A stretch of DNA of 64,000 nt. Source: Ruegeria arenilitoris. GTDB lineage: Bacteria > Pseudomonadota > Alphaproteobacteria > Rhodobacterales > Rhodobacteraceae. Numbering within the stretch: the first letter of the stretch is position 1; each line of letters begins with the position of its first letter. The position numbers and the translations under genes are program-made. Shown one piece after another: positions 33,241 to 42,786 of the stretch. The notes under the pieces are model-generated. The model was given only the letters and a program-made list of their open reading frames with translations, was not told the origin of the DNA and did not search any database. The DNA lies in assembly GCF_013035425.1 (NCBI RefSeq), contig NZ_WQHX01000012.1, forward strand, positions 1 through 64,000, written 5' to 3'.

Positions 33241-35172
33241 CTAGCCCGGCGTGTACCAAATCGGAGATGTATATGCCCGCTCTGTGGTCGTCATAGGGAC
33301 ATAATCAGGCATCTCTACACCAAATCGTTTAGCTTCGTAGGCCGTCCAGCGAGGTGTCGGAATTTCGATCACCCGAGCATAGTAAAATGCCTGAAGACTT
33401 AGATCAAAGTCAGGGTCTTGCCAAACACCGATCAGCTCTGCAGCTCCGATTGTATTGGTCCAAGTTGCATTCTCGATGTCGACAGTGTTGCCAACATCAG
33501 GCAGCTTGCCATCGGCGTCGAGCGCGCGATCGCCGGACCACACGACGTTATAAATCTTTTCCTGAGTTGCCCCATCCGCATCAACCCAACCTTTTACAAT
33601 CTGGATACGATCAAGGTTGCCGGATAGCGGATCTTTGAGTGCTGCCAGAAGAAAATTCGGAGCGCGCCCATCGGTGGCCGCCCCAAGATCTCCTCCCATT
33701 GGTACGCCCTTTTTGTATCCTGCGTCGGCGGGAAGGCGGAGGGTGGCATCCTCAGGTGTGAAATCATAGCCACCGAAAAATCGAACCAACATACGTGAAC
33801 CAGTGGTCGCGTACGTCTCTTTGCGTTGCATCGCGTCAAAGATCGCCGCCCGCGTGTTTTCAGTCGCCCAGACCGCGCCTAAACCTCCTGCAGCTTGTTT
33901 CCAGCCATATATGGACAGCTCCGGGTCAGGAGCTTCAATGACCAGATGCTCCCATCTGTTCGGCTCCGGCTCGACACCGGAGTGCTTTCCAAAGAAGTTG
34001 TCTTCCTGAGCGGTCGCCATGCCGGTGTGTGCGTCCGTCGCGCCCACCATGCCAAACTTGAAAGGGTTGACCCCGAGCTTCTGCTCGATAACCATGCCTC
34101 GCTTAAGAGCTTCCCGTGCGTACTCTCCTGCGAGCATTTCTGGAACTTTTAGTTCCGTGCCGTTCAGGTTCGCGGCATCCCATGTGTCAAAATCGGCGAA
34201 CTCGTCGTCTGGGCTGAGGAACGGGTGTGCCTCTCCATCGCCTTTTATCTGCGTAGCCTCATAGAGCGGTTCGAAACGCGTTCGAAGATTTGCGATTTCT
34301 TCGGTCAATTCCGATCCGTCATACGCGTTGAATGAGAACATGCGACCGTTTGACAAATTCCCGTTATGCGCAATCGCGAGAACTTCGCCGCCGGTCCGTT
34401 CCTCGTATTCAGCAAGGAATGCCCAAAGGTCTTCTGGGTTCTTGCTGTCGTATTGTGAGAAAGGTCGTGTTTGGTTCGCCCGGAACCGTCCATCGCGGAA
34501 CAACACGTTCCGGTGCAAGTTGTTGGCGCCCTCGGTTGTATATTCGTAACCGATTATTGCGGAAAACACGCCAGGTTCGTTGTAGCTGTCCGCCAGTTCA
34601 GTATATTCCTCCCACGCGTGCTTTATGGCCTTTGGGTTGTCAATTGGAGGTTCGTCACCGGAGAGCGAAGCGACAATTTCCATAGCCGTATCAAAGGCCA
34701 ATTGGGCATCACCCGACGTTAAGGCCTCGTACCAGATCTTGCCCTGTTCATTTGACAGTACTTCTGCGTCACCTGCCAGCAACTGTGGCATAAGCCCGTA
34801 CATTTCAGCGTGGTCAGATACAACCAGCCAATCTAGGGGGCGCGACAGTTTCGCCCGCAATCCATGGGTTGTTGTTACTTCTTCCCCTCGCGCGAACCGA
34901 AAGGCCTGTTCCTGAGTGAGCCTTGTCATCGTGCCCGCGTCAACCGACACAGCTGTATGCAGATGGCTGTCGCCCCACAGCGGAATCTGCGGGAAATTGC
35001 GACCGGCATAGGGAGAAAATGCGTCAGGAGCCAAGACCACCTCGGTGTTCTCCTGCTCGGTCTGAAATTCCTGTGCCGTAACAGGCCCGACGGAGAATGC
35101 GACCAACCCTGTCGTCAGATATACTGCTGCTCTTAAAGAATTTCGCCAACCTTCAAGCGATGTTTTGTGCAT
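33241..35172 (-). CDS. Exported DUF3604 protein, copy 1 (PHP-like metallohydrolase)
   Basis: A 643-residue protein from ATG 35172 (GGGGGG upstream), signal peptide to about residue 32. DUF3604 is PHP-like: possible metal-site motifs are GDSHLHT near residue 70, SDHAEMYG, IAHNGNLSNG, GDGEAHPFLSPDDEF and VGATDAHTGMATAQED. The C-terminal end has a beta-rich module with RWTAYEAKRFG and YTSPIWYTPG. No family member that I know of has a settled activity; a metal-dependent phosphoesterase or amidohydrolase role is likely. It is divergent from a second, clearly similar copy. Confidence 0.88.
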   Translation of the reverse strand: MHKTSLEGWRNSLRAAVYLTTGLVAFSVGPVTAQEFQTEQENTEVVLAPDAFSPYAGRNFPQIPLWGDSHLHTAVSVDAGTMTRLTQEQAFRFARGEEVTTTHGLRAKLSRPLDWLVVSDHAEMYGLMPQLLAGDAEVLSNEQGKIWYEALTSGDAQLAFDTAMEIVASLSGDEPPIDNPKAIKHAWEEYTELADSYNEPGVFSAIIGYEYTTEGANNLHRNVLFRDGRFRANQTRPFSQYDSKNPEDLWAFLAEYEERTGGEVLAIAHNGNLSNGRMFSFNAYDGSELTEEIANLRTRFEPLYEATQIKGDGEAHPFLSPDDEFADFDTWDAANLNGTELKVPEMLAGEYAREALKRGMVIEQKLGVNPFKFGMVGATDAHTGMATAQEDNFFGKHSGVEPEPNRWEHLVIEAPDPELSIYGWKQAAGGLGAVWATENTRAAIFDAMQRKETYATTGSRMLVRFFGGYDFTPEDATLRLPADAGYKKGVPMGGDLGAATDGRAPNFLLAALKDPLSGNLDRIQIVKGWVDADGATQEKIYNVVWSGDRALDADGKLPDVGNTVDIENATWTNTIGAAELIGVWQDPDFDLSLQAFYYARVIEIPTPRWTAYEAKRFGVEMPDYVPMTTTERAYTSPIWYTPG

Positions 35173-35448
35173 AAGATTTCCCCCCAAAAAAAGTATTTGC
35201 TACTGCACCAACAGTGCCACCTAATTTCAGAAGAGTATCACAAGTATAGAAAGTGGAATACTTAAGATAAATACGCGATTCAGGCTATCTTGGTGAATTG
35301 CCAGTGATCAGCAGTTCATTCTAACAAAGACCGAAATTGGGGAAAAATTTAACACAAATATTTCAATGCCATGATATTAGTTGAATGGAATGTATAGTTG
35401 GCGGCGCTGCCTGCCGGATTCGTTATGTTGCAGAATTGGGAGGTTCTT

Positions 35449-37371
35449 ATGCTTCGAAATTACGCGTGTTTGGTTGCTATGGTTTTTGGCCCGGCGAGTG
35501 TTCTCGCCGACGCTGTTCCCAGTAAAGAAGCGGCAGAAGGTACCTTTGCCGAGCGGCCATTTTCTCCTTATGCCAATCGAACTTTTCCAGAGCGTCCGCT
35601 TTGGGGTGACACGCATTTGCACACCGGTCTTTCGCTGGATGCCGGAGCTTTTGGCAACACGCTACTACCAGACGAAGCATGGCGTTTCGCCAAAGGGGAG
35701 CAGGTTATTTCATCGACTGGGCAACCCGTAAGGTTGGCACGGCCGCTTGATTGGATGGTTCTGACAGATCATACGGACTTGATGGGATTTGCGCCCGATC
35801 TTCAGGCTGGCAAACCTGGCGTCATTTCAGACCCGAAAGGTTTAGAATGGTACGAGGGATACAAAGCAGGCGGTGAAGAAGCTGGGAAAACAGCTTTCGA
35901 TATAATCACAAACTTTTCTCAGATGACCTTGCCCGAGATTTTGTTGGAGTCATACAGCCCAGGAGCGGACGCTTTTGCGTTTACTTGGGAACATATTGTA
36001 TTGGCCGCTGAGCGGCACAATGACCCCGGTAATTTTACGGCGTTCATAGGCTTTGAATGGACGTCGGTGCCGAAAGGTTTCAACCTACACAGAAACGTCA
36101 TGCTTCGCGATGGACCGATCCGCGCCTTGCAAGTCGTCCCGCCGGTCACACAACCTCCGTACGGAGATACCGACCCAAAGGCGCTTTATGCGTGGTTGGA
36201 GGAGTATGAGGCCAAAACCGGTGGCCGGGCGGTTGCCTTTGCCCATAACGGCAACCTGTCCAACGGTTGGATGTTCCCTACGGAGGATACCTATCACGGC
36301 GGCAAGGTCGACGAGGAATACGTACAGAACCGCGCAAGATGGGAGCCTCACTACGAGGTAACGCAAATTAAGGGAGACGGAGAGGCACACCCGTACCTTA
36401 GCCCTGATGACCCGTTTGCCGATTATGAAAATTGGGATGTCGGAAACCTCGATATCACTGAGTTGAAAACCGAAGACATGCTGGCCGGCGAATATGCCCG
36501 TGAAGCATTGAAGCGTGGCCTTATGCTTGAAGAAAAATTTGGGGTGAACCCTTATAAATTCGGGATGGGTGGCGCGACCGACAGCCATACTTCCTTGGCT
36601 ACCGCAGAAGAAGATAACTTCTATGGAAAATCTGTAAGTGTTGAACCTTCACCCACAAGGATTCAGCATCCGTTTATTGCCAATGATCTTGGGGAGATAC
36701 CAGGAGACCTGCTTGTCGCCTCAGGTTACACGGCAGTATGGGCCACCGAGAACACACGCTCGGCCATATTCGATGCTTTCAAGCGTCGGGAAACCTATGC
36801 CACGACTGGCCCAAGAATTGGCCTGCGCTTTTTTGGTGGTTGGGAATTTGATGAAGGCGACCTAGAGACCCGCTTCCTAGCAGACGTTGGCTATACCAAG
36901 GGCGTGCCAATGGGCAGCGACCTGCGCCCGCGCGAAGGTGACGGTGCGCCAAAGTTCCTGATTGGTGCCTTGCGCGATCCTATCGGTGCAAATCTGGATC
37001 GGGTGCAGGTCGTCAAAGGATGGTTGGATGCCGAAGGCGAGTTACAAGAAAAGGTGTATAATGTCGCATGGTCGGACGACCGTCCTTTGGATTCCGAAGG
37101 TAACCTGCCCGATGTCGGCAACACTGTGGATATAGAAACTGCCAGTTGGAGCAATACAATAGGCGCGTCAGAGCTTATTACGGTATGGACTGACCCAGAA
37201 TTCGATCCTGCTGAGCGTGCCTTCTACTATGTACGGGCCTTGGAAATTCCGACGCCTCGTTGGGTCCTTTATGACAAACTCCGGTTTGGGATTGACCTGC
37301 CCGAAGACGCGCTGCTGACGCATCAGGAAAGGGCATACTCCTCTCCGATCTGGTACACCCCCAGCGAGTGA
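35449..37371 (+). CDS. Exported DUF3604 protein, copy 2
   Basis: A 640-residue paralogue of copy 1 from ATG 35449 (GGGAGG 6 nt upstream), with a short signal peptide ending VLA. Shared blocks run in the same order: WGDTHLHTGLSLDAG, LTDHTDLMG, FAHNGNLSNGWMF, QIKGDGEAHPYLSPDD, GATDSHTSLATAEEDNF and ENTRSAIFDAFKRRETYATTG. His-Asp-rich motifs imply a bi- or trinuclear metal centre. It is followed by a terminator hairpin, then a SurA/PpiC-like and a HupE gene on the same strand. The two copies likely arose by duplication and may have different substrates. Confidence 0.88.
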   Translation: MLRNYACLVAMVFGPASVLADAVPSKEAAEGTFAERPFSPYANRTFPERPLWGDTHLHTGLSLDAGAFGNTLLPDEAWRFAKGEQVISSTGQPVRLARPLDWMVLTDHTDLMGFAPDLQAGKPGVISDPKGLEWYEGYKAGGEEAGKTAFDIITNFSQMTLPEILLESYSPGADAFAFTWEHIVLAAERHNDPGNFTAFIGFEWTSVPKGFNLHRNVMLRDGPIRALQVVPPVTQPPYGDTDPKALYAWLEEYEAKTGGRAVAFAHNGNLSNGWMFPTEDTYHGGKVDEEYVQNRARWEPHYEVTQIKGDGEAHPYLSPDDPFADYENWDVGNLDITELKTEDMLAGEYAREALKRGLMLEEKFGVNPYKFGMGGATDSHTSLATAEEDNFYGKSVSVEPSPTRIQHPFIANDLGEIPGDLLVASGYTAVWATENTRSAIFDAFKRRETYATTGPRIGLRFFGGWEFDEGDLETRFLADVGYTKGVPMGSDLRPREGDGAPKFLIGALRDPIGANLDRVQVVKGWLDAEGELQEKVYNVAWSDDRPLDSEGNLPDVGNTVDIETASWSNTIGASELITVWTDPEFDPAERAFYYVRALEIPTPRWVLYDKLRFGIDLPEDALLTHQERAYSSPIWYTPSE

Positions 37372-37397
37372 ATGGATAATTGTGAATGTTGTAATCA

Positions 37398-37419
37398 CGG
37401 GATGAACGATTTCGTCCCG
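37398..37419 (+). terminator. Hairpin terminator after DUF3604 copy 2
   Basis: CGGGATGAA (37398-37406) pairs with TTCGTCCCG (37411-37419) with one G-T pair and a CGAT loop, followed by CGATTTCTTTT. It may only attenuate readthrough into the two genes downstream. Confidence 0.75.
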
Positions 37420-37530
37420 CGATTTCTTTTGCCAAGTCGGAGAAAATGTAAAATTGCGTTAGTCGTTTGACATGTCGAACAGCTCGCATCAACGTTCGGG
37501 CGTCGAATTATCGACTAGCTGGGGATATTC

Positions 37531-38361
37531 ATGCGTGTAATTAAAGAGCCCTTATTCCATTTCATTCTTATTGGCATTGCCATCTTTGGTTGGTTTAACT
37601 GGGTATCGCCTCAAAGTGAGGGCGATGACAAAGGTGAGAAGATCGCAATCAATGAAGTCGATGTGGACTTATTGAGCACTCGTTTTGAAGCCAGTTGGAA
37701 GCGAGCACCAAGCGAAGCTGAACTAGAAGCACTGATCGATGCTTTGGTTCGAGAAGAAGTATTGGTCCGAGAAGCGCGCAAGCTTGGCCTGGACAAGGGC
37801 GATCAAGTGATCCGGGCAAGGCTTGCTCAAAAGATGGAGTTTCTGACCACGGCCATAGCCTCGTCGGTGGATCCGGACGAGGCCGAGTTGCAAGCTTATC
37901 TGGAAGATAATGCCGAGCGTTTCATGACGCCATCTCTTGTCGCCTTTGATCAGGTTTTTCTAGGAGAAACCGCGGAACCCAGCGAGATGGCAGAGGTACT
38001 GTCTGCACTGAATTCTGGGGAAGACTGGTCACAACTTGGAGTTCCGTCGCTGTTGCTCCAAACGATGCCTCTATCCGCGTTAAGTGTTGTAGACTCGGCA
38101 TTTGGTCGCGGGTTCTCAGGAAACCTGACAGACTTGGAAGTGTCGGTTTGGTCTGGTCCAATACAATCAGGTTACGGAAAGCATCTTGTTCGAGTCACAG
38201 GCATTCAGGCCGGAGGCTTACCTCCGCTGGATGACATTCGTGAAGCAGTATTGTCGGAGTGGCGCCGTGAAACCGGTGACGATTTGGCACAAGCGCAGTA
38301 TGAAATTCTGGCTGCTCAGTACGAAATCCAGACGCCCACCGGCGAAGGTGATGATCAGTGA
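37531..38361 (+). CDS. Membrane-anchored SurA/PpiC-like protein
   Basis: A 276-residue protein with an N-terminal transmembrane anchor (residues about 8-24, FHFILIGIAIFGWFNW). The next part (ALIDALVREEVLVREARKLGLDKGDQVIRARLAQKMEFL) is the SurA-type chaperone helix region; the following stretch is a weak parvulin domain ending YGKHLVRVTG. Such proteins are periplasmic peptidyl-prolyl isomerases or folding helpers. The parvulin core is degenerate, so chaperone activity alone is possible. The stop overlaps the GTG start of the HupE gene (GTGA), indicating a coupled pair. Confidence 0.82.
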   Translation: MRVIKEPLFHFILIGIAIFGWFNWVSPQSEGDDKGEKIAINEVDVDLLSTRFEASWKRAPSEAELEALIDALVREEVLVREARKLGLDKGDQVIRARLAQKMEFLTTAIASSVDPDEAELQAYLEDNAERFMTPSLVAFDQVFLGETAEPSEMAEVLSALNSGEDWSQLGVPSLLLQTMPLSALSVVDSAFGRGFSGNLTDLEVSVWSGPIQSGYGKHLVRVTGIQAGGLPPLDDIREAVLSEWRRETGDDLAQAQYEILAAQYEIQTPTGEGDDQ

Positions 38362-39359
38362 GGTTTGTACTGGGTTTTCTTCTTGCGTTGTTGTTTTTCT
38401 GGACTCCGCAAACGGTACACTCCCATGCGCTTGATCCAGGGTATTTGGATCTCCAACAATTGGCAGAGGGCACCTGGCAGGTCCTGTGGCGTGTTCCAGA
38501 CGTTAATGGCAGGCCAATGGAAATCGGCGTTGTTTTGCCCAATCAGTGCGCTCCTGCACGCGGCCCGCAACCTGCGTCAGACAGTGTTGCATGGGTGTCC
38601 AGGTGGGTCGCTGAATGCGAAACTGAGATTGCTGGACAAACGGTGGCCATAGAAGGCTTGGAGAAGCAGCGAAACGATGTGCTTTTGCGTATCCAACCAT
38701 TGGAATCCGAACCAGTCACACTGCGTTTTACTCCCGAAATGACGGTTCTGACAGTTCCTGAACGTCCTTCGATCTGGTCGGTCTTCACCAGTTATTTTCA
38801 ACTGGGTTTCGAGCATATCTTGGAAGGTTGGGACCATTTATTGTTTGTATTTGCCTTATTCATACTTGTCCGAGATCCTTGGCGGCTTGTGGGCGCGATC
38901 ACAGCGTTCACAATTGCCCACTCGATAACTCTGGCCCTTGCGACCCTCGGGGTTTTAAAAGTTCCAGCCGCCCCGGTGGAAGCTGTTATAGCCTTGTCGA
39001 TTGTGTTTTTGGCTCTGGAAATACTGAGGCATAAGGAAGGTCAAATCAGGTTGTCCGAGCAGTATCCCTGGATAGTTTGCTTTTGTTTCGGGCTTCTGCA
39101 CGGGCTTGGATTTGCCGGCGCGTTAAGTGAAATCGGACTACCTTCGCAAGACATTCCTGCCGCGCTGTTTGCGTTCAATGTAGGTGTCGAGGCTGGCCAG
39201 CTCGCCTTTATTGCTGCAGTTTCGTCAGCGCTCGCGGTATGGCGACTAATCGCGCCCTCCGGATTCCCAAGAATCTATGCCAATGCCACCCCAGTGATCG
39301 GCTATGCGATTGGTTGCGTATCAGTTTTCTGGCTTGTCGAACGTGTCAACGGATTTTAG
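38358..39359 (+). CDS. HupE/UreJ family membrane protein
   Basis: A 333-residue protein: signal peptide to about residue 22 (ending HSHA), an extracytoplasmic domain to about 150, then six to seven hydrophobic helices. The HupE/UreJ signature histidines are seen in GFEHILEGWDHLLFV, AHSITLALATLG and CFGLLHGLGFAGAL. The family is linked to nickel or cobalt uptake for hydrogenase and urease, but no such enzyme is here, so another transition metal or protein is likely served. It is translationally coupled to the SurA-like gene and downstream of the DUF3604 gene. Confidence 0.88.
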   Translation: MRFVLGFLLALLFFWTPQTVHSHALDPGYLDLQQLAEGTWQVLWRVPDVNGRPMEIGVVLPNQCAPARGPQPASDSVAWVSRWVAECETEIAGQTVAIEGLEKQRNDVLLRIQPLESEPVTLRFTPEMTVLTVPERPSIWSVFTSYFQLGFEHILEGWDHLLFVFALFILVRDPWRLVGAITAFTIAHSITLALATLGVLKVPAAPVEAVIALSIVFLALEILRHKEGQIRLSEQYPWIVCFCFGLLHGLGFAGALSEIGLPSQDIPAALFAFNVGVEAGQLAFIAAVSSALAVWRLIAPSGFPRIYANATPVIGYAIGCVSVFWLVERVNGF

Positions 39360-39417
39360 CGTAATAACTGAATTATTGCATGATCCGTCAGTTCAATAAC
39401 CGCTGTTTCTCCAAACA

Positions 39418-39906
39418 CTACAAGTCTTTACCTCTTAACGGAAAAACCTTATCGGGTGTTAGGCATTGACCTAAGATATACTTTACCAACTTGCCAATCT
39501 GGGGGGCTTCTGATTTTCGAGGACCTGCGATATTCAAAACCGACACGGGCGTGGACAACAACCAACTTCGTATAGCCCGCGCACATTTCTCCTCGCCATC
39601 TCTGACATCAACTACCAAGTGCGACTTTCCCAACTCTCGTGCGAAAACGATAGTTTTATCAGTTCCTGGACTGGCTGATCCATCTATGAATACAAGGGTT
39701 GCGTCACTGGTTGCCACATTTAGCCGGGTCCTTTCGATCACATCGTCTGTATCCGTCTCCTTCAGCCCAGGGATGTAGCCGGGAATTTTTCCAGCCTCAT
39801 TTGTCCGGCCATTTGGAACCCAGCCTTCGCACGGAATTGAGTGCTCAACGGCGAATTCCAACGCGGACATGTCAACACCGGTTTGTCCACCAGACACGAT
39901 TTTCAC
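39418..39906 (-). CDS. Putative molybdenum carrier protein (YpsA/LOG-like Rossmann)
   Basis: A 162-residue soluble protein. It begins KIVSGGQTGVDMSALEFAVEH, continues PCEGWVPNGRTNEAGKIPGY and has TDKTIVFARELGK in the middle, matching the pMoCo-type carrier family (PF12694), which has a nucleotide-binding-like Rossmann fold and is proposed to bind molybdenum cofactor. It starts with GTG and has no strong ribosome site. It lies 200 nt downstream of an IorB-type molybdenum hydroxylase gene, same strand, so a link is likely but unproven. Confidence 0.78.
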   Translation of the reverse strand: MKIVSGGQTGVDMSALEFAVEHSIPCEGWVPNGRTNEAGKIPGYIPGLKETDTDDVIERTRLNVATSDATLVFIDGSASPGTDKTIVFARELGKSHLVVDVRDGEEKCARAIRSWLLSTPVSVLNIAGPRKSEAPQIGKLVKYILGQCLTPDKVFPLRGKDL

Positions 39907-40108
39907 AGGGGATCACCCAAAACCAAATGCGGTACGAATTGTTACAGTAAATTTAATCGTTCGCACGCCCGAGAGCAAACGCTAGAACCAGATCGCGGTA
40001 TGTAAAAGTAATCCCGGTTTTCCAACGCTTAACTGTAGATTGGAAGAAGGTCACCCTCGGCGAGCTGAAGCCCGCCCGCGGCGACTTCGCGCCACGAGCG
40101 GGAAAAGA

Positions 40109-42286
40109 TTAGGCGAATGCGACTCCATTTTCATTCATTGGCAGTTCGGACACGCGCAAATCCAGCTGAGCGATGGCATTGGCCAGCGCCGGGGCAGAAG
40201 GCGGTGTACCCGGTTCACCGATACCCGTCGGGGCCTCTGTTGACGAGATGATATGCGTTTCGATCGACTTGATGTCTGAAATGCGAAGCGGTTCGTAGTC
40301 AGGAAAATTAGACTGCTCAACCGAGCCTTGGTCCAAGGTTATCTGATCGCGCATTGCATGTCCGATGCCATAGCCAATGCCACCCTCGACCTGGGCTTTG
40401 ATCACGTCCGGGTTGACTGCAATACCGCAATCAACCGCGGCAGTTACTTTTTCAATCTGAATTCCATCGTCCAGATTGCCGGATATTTCGACGACTTCGG
40501 CCACGTAGGAACCGAATGACTTATGAACAGCTATGCCTTGGACATTGCCATCGGCGGGCTTACCCCAATTTCCTTTCTCGGCCGCAAGTCTTAGCACCGC
40601 GGCTTTGCGTTGCTGATCCTTTCCGCTTGCAAGATAGGCCAATCGGAATACCACAGGATCAATGCCAGCGGCTTTGGCTGCCATATCCATCATAACCTCC
40701 ATTACATATCCGGTGTGTGTATGCCCGACCGAGCGCCACCAAAGAACCGAGGTGGCTTTTTCCGTATCCGTCAGGCCGATTGCCATACTGGGAATGATAT
40801 AAGGATTTTCCGTTACTCCCTCGACAGTCGAATGGTCGACTCCGTCCCGAACGGCGAACGCCTCGAACGCGGTACCTTTCATGATGGATTGACCTGCAAC
40901 TTGGTGCTCCCAGCCGACAATTTTTCCGTCAGCGTCCATTCCGACGCGGACTTTGTGACCGACGGCGGGTCGGTAATACCCGCCTCGGATGTCGTCTTCG
41001 CGGTCCCAGACCAGTTTAACTGGGCGCGACCGGTCCGTCATTGAAAAGGCCAAAGCCGCCTCGACTTGGTAATCGGCGTCCGGAGTTGCACGACGCCCGA
41101 AAGAGCCGCCAGCCAGCATAGTCTTGATATGAATCTTTTCACCTGGAAGGCCGAAAATCTGCTGGTAGGCCATGTGTGGACCGGTTGGCATCTGTGCGCC
41201 GTCATGCAAAACGATGTCGCCATCAGCAGTTTGTTCGATCGTGCAATTTAATGGTTCCATCGGGGCGTGGGCCAACAACGGAAAATAGAATGTCTTTTCA
41301 ACGATGGTCGCAGCCCCTTCAACCGCTGCTGTAACAGCGGATTGATCGGCTTTGTTCACGTTGTAAACAGGTGCATTGTCCAACGCAGCCAAGATCTCAT
41401 CCCGGATTTCTTGCGAGGACCGCGTCTCCGCCGCAGACATGTCCCAGTCAACATTCAGCGCTTCGCGGGCTTGCATCGCGGCCCATGTATTTTCTGCGTA
41501 CACGGCAACACCGTGCTTCGTAGGCAGGGTTTGGGCCATTGTGAAACCCTTAACGTCCTTTGAGCCGGTGTCATCGAAGCCAATGACTTTTCCACCTTGC
41601 TGTGGCGTACGTTTGACCATGACAACCATCTGATTTTCCAATTGCACGTCCATGGCGAATTTCGCTGTGCCGTTTACCTTGATCGGGCTGTCTTTTCGGC
41701 GTGTCGCCTCGTTGCCAATAATTTTCCATTCGGACGGATCGCGCAGACGTGGGCTTTCCGATGGTGCCAGAGCGCTTGCGGCGGCCACAAATTCTCCTAA
41801 CGGCGCTGAGTTGGACGACCCGCTGATCACTCCGCCCTGAATATCCAGTGCCGTGGTTTCGACGCCCCAAGCTTCCGCGGCGGCTCTGATCAATACTTCG
41901 CGTGCACCGGCACCAGCTGTTCGGTATTGTACCCAAGAGTTTGAAACGGCCGTAGAGCCGCCAGTTCCCTGAAATGGTCCAAAAAGTGTATTGTTGTAGA
42001 CGTTGGGATCTGAAGGTGCGAACTCGTAATCGATCTGATCCATTCTGACCCCCAGCTCTTCGGCGATCAATGAGGTAAGACCTGTAGCTGGTCCCTGACC
42101 TTTTTCGAAGTGTTTGACAATCGCAACGACGTTGCCGTTGCTGTCGATCTTTACGAAAGGATTCAACATCGCATCAGACGAGCTGGATGCGGCCATTGCG
42201 CCATTGGCATTTGTGCCGACATAAAGAACGGCACCTGCGGCAGCGGCTGTCTTGAGGAACCCTCGGCGTGAAAGTTTGGTGTTCAT
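40109..42286 (-). CDS. Molybdopterin-binding subunit of xanthine dehydrogenase-family enzyme (IorB-like)
   Basis: A 725-residue large subunit with a Tat signal (SRRGFLKTAAAAGAVL, residues 5-20), so it is exported folded. It resembles isoquinoline 1-oxidoreductase beta subunits: PFVKIDSNGNVVAIVKHFEKGQGPATGLTSLIAEEL at the start, MLAGGSFGRRA (MPT region) near residue 420 and the catalytic-glutamate segment TGIGEPGTPPSAPALANAI near the end. These enzymes hydroxylate N-heterocycles or oxidise aldehydes using Mo. ATG 42286 has GGAGG upstream. It lies 5 nt after the 2Fe-2S subunit gene. The electron acceptor is probably a periplasmic cytochrome. Confidence 0.92.
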   Translation of the reverse strand: MNTKLSRRGFLKTAAAAGAVLYVGTNANGAMAASSSSDAMLNPFVKIDSNGNVVAIVKHFEKGQGPATGLTSLIAEELGVRMDQIDYEFAPSDPNVYNNTLFGPFQGTGGSTAVSNSWVQYRTAGAGAREVLIRAAAEAWGVETTALDIQGGVISGSSNSAPLGEFVAAASALAPSESPRLRDPSEWKIIGNEATRRKDSPIKVNGTAKFAMDVQLENQMVVMVKRTPQQGGKVIGFDDTGSKDVKGFTMAQTLPTKHGVAVYAENTWAAMQAREALNVDWDMSAAETRSSQEIRDEILAALDNAPVYNVNKADQSAVTAAVEGAATIVEKTFYFPLLAHAPMEPLNCTIEQTADGDIVLHDGAQMPTGPHMAYQQIFGLPGEKIHIKTMLAGGSFGRRATPDADYQVEAALAFSMTDRSRPVKLVWDREDDIRGGYYRPAVGHKVRVGMDADGKIVGWEHQVAGQSIMKGTAFEAFAVRDGVDHSTVEGVTENPYIIPSMAIGLTDTEKATSVLWWRSVGHTHTGYVMEVMMDMAAKAAGIDPVVFRLAYLASGKDQQRKAAVLRLAAEKGNWGKPADGNVQGIAVHKSFGSYVAEVVEISGNLDDGIQIEKVTAAVDCGIAVNPDVIKAQVEGGIGYGIGHAMRDQITLDQGSVEQSNFPDYEPLRISDIKSIETHIISSTEAPTGIGEPGTPPSAPALANAIAQLDLRVSELPMNENGVAFA

Positions 42287-42291
42287 GGCTA

Positions 42292-42756
42292 TCAGGCCTC
42301 CAGAATTTCGGATGCGCGCAAAACCCCGGCGCGGATTCGTTGGTAAGTCGCGCACCGGCAGGCATTGCCATACATGTACTCATCGACTTCTTCTGCCGTG
42401 GGCTTGGCGTTTTCGCGCAAAAGTCCAACTGCGTTCATGATCTGACCTGACTGGCAATATCCACATTGAACAACATCCAGTTCTATCCATGCCTGCTGAA
42501 CTGCGGCCCCGATTTTGTCCTGATCCATTACCTCGATCGTCGTGATTTCCGCGTCTTCAACGTCTTCAATGTAGGTCTGGCACGATCGCACGGGCTCACC
42601 ATTCAGGTGAACAGTGCAAGCGCCACATGATGCGACGCCACATCCGAATTTGGTTCCCGTCAGTTTTAACTCGTCCCGGATTACCCACAGCAGTGGTGTG
42701 CCGGGCTCCGCCTCGACGGAATGTGATTGACCATTTAATTTAAGCGTTAATGCCAT
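42292..42756 (-). CDS. 2Fe-2S subunit of molybdenum hydroxylase (IorA-like)
   Basis: A 154-residue small subunit with two iron-sulfur domains. Cysteines 39, 44, 47 and 59 form the plant-type 2Fe-2S site (CGVASCGACTVHLNG), and 98, 101, 133 and 135 the second cluster (CGYCQSGQ and CRC). It carries electrons from the molybdenum centre. It is translated just before the IorB-like gene with 5 nt between. There is no signal peptide, consistent with co-export with the Tat-bearing large subunit. Confidence 0.95.
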   Translation of the reverse strand: MALTLKLNGQSHSVEAEPGTPLLWVIRDELKLTGTKFGCGVASCGACTVHLNGEPVRSCQTYIEDVEDAEITTIEVMDQDKIGAAVQQAWIELDVVQCGYCQSGQIMNAVGLLRENAKPTAEEVDEYMYGNACRCATYQRIRAGVLRASEILEA

Positions 42757-42786
42757 GGCTTTTGGGGCCTCCCTATTGGCTGTTGC

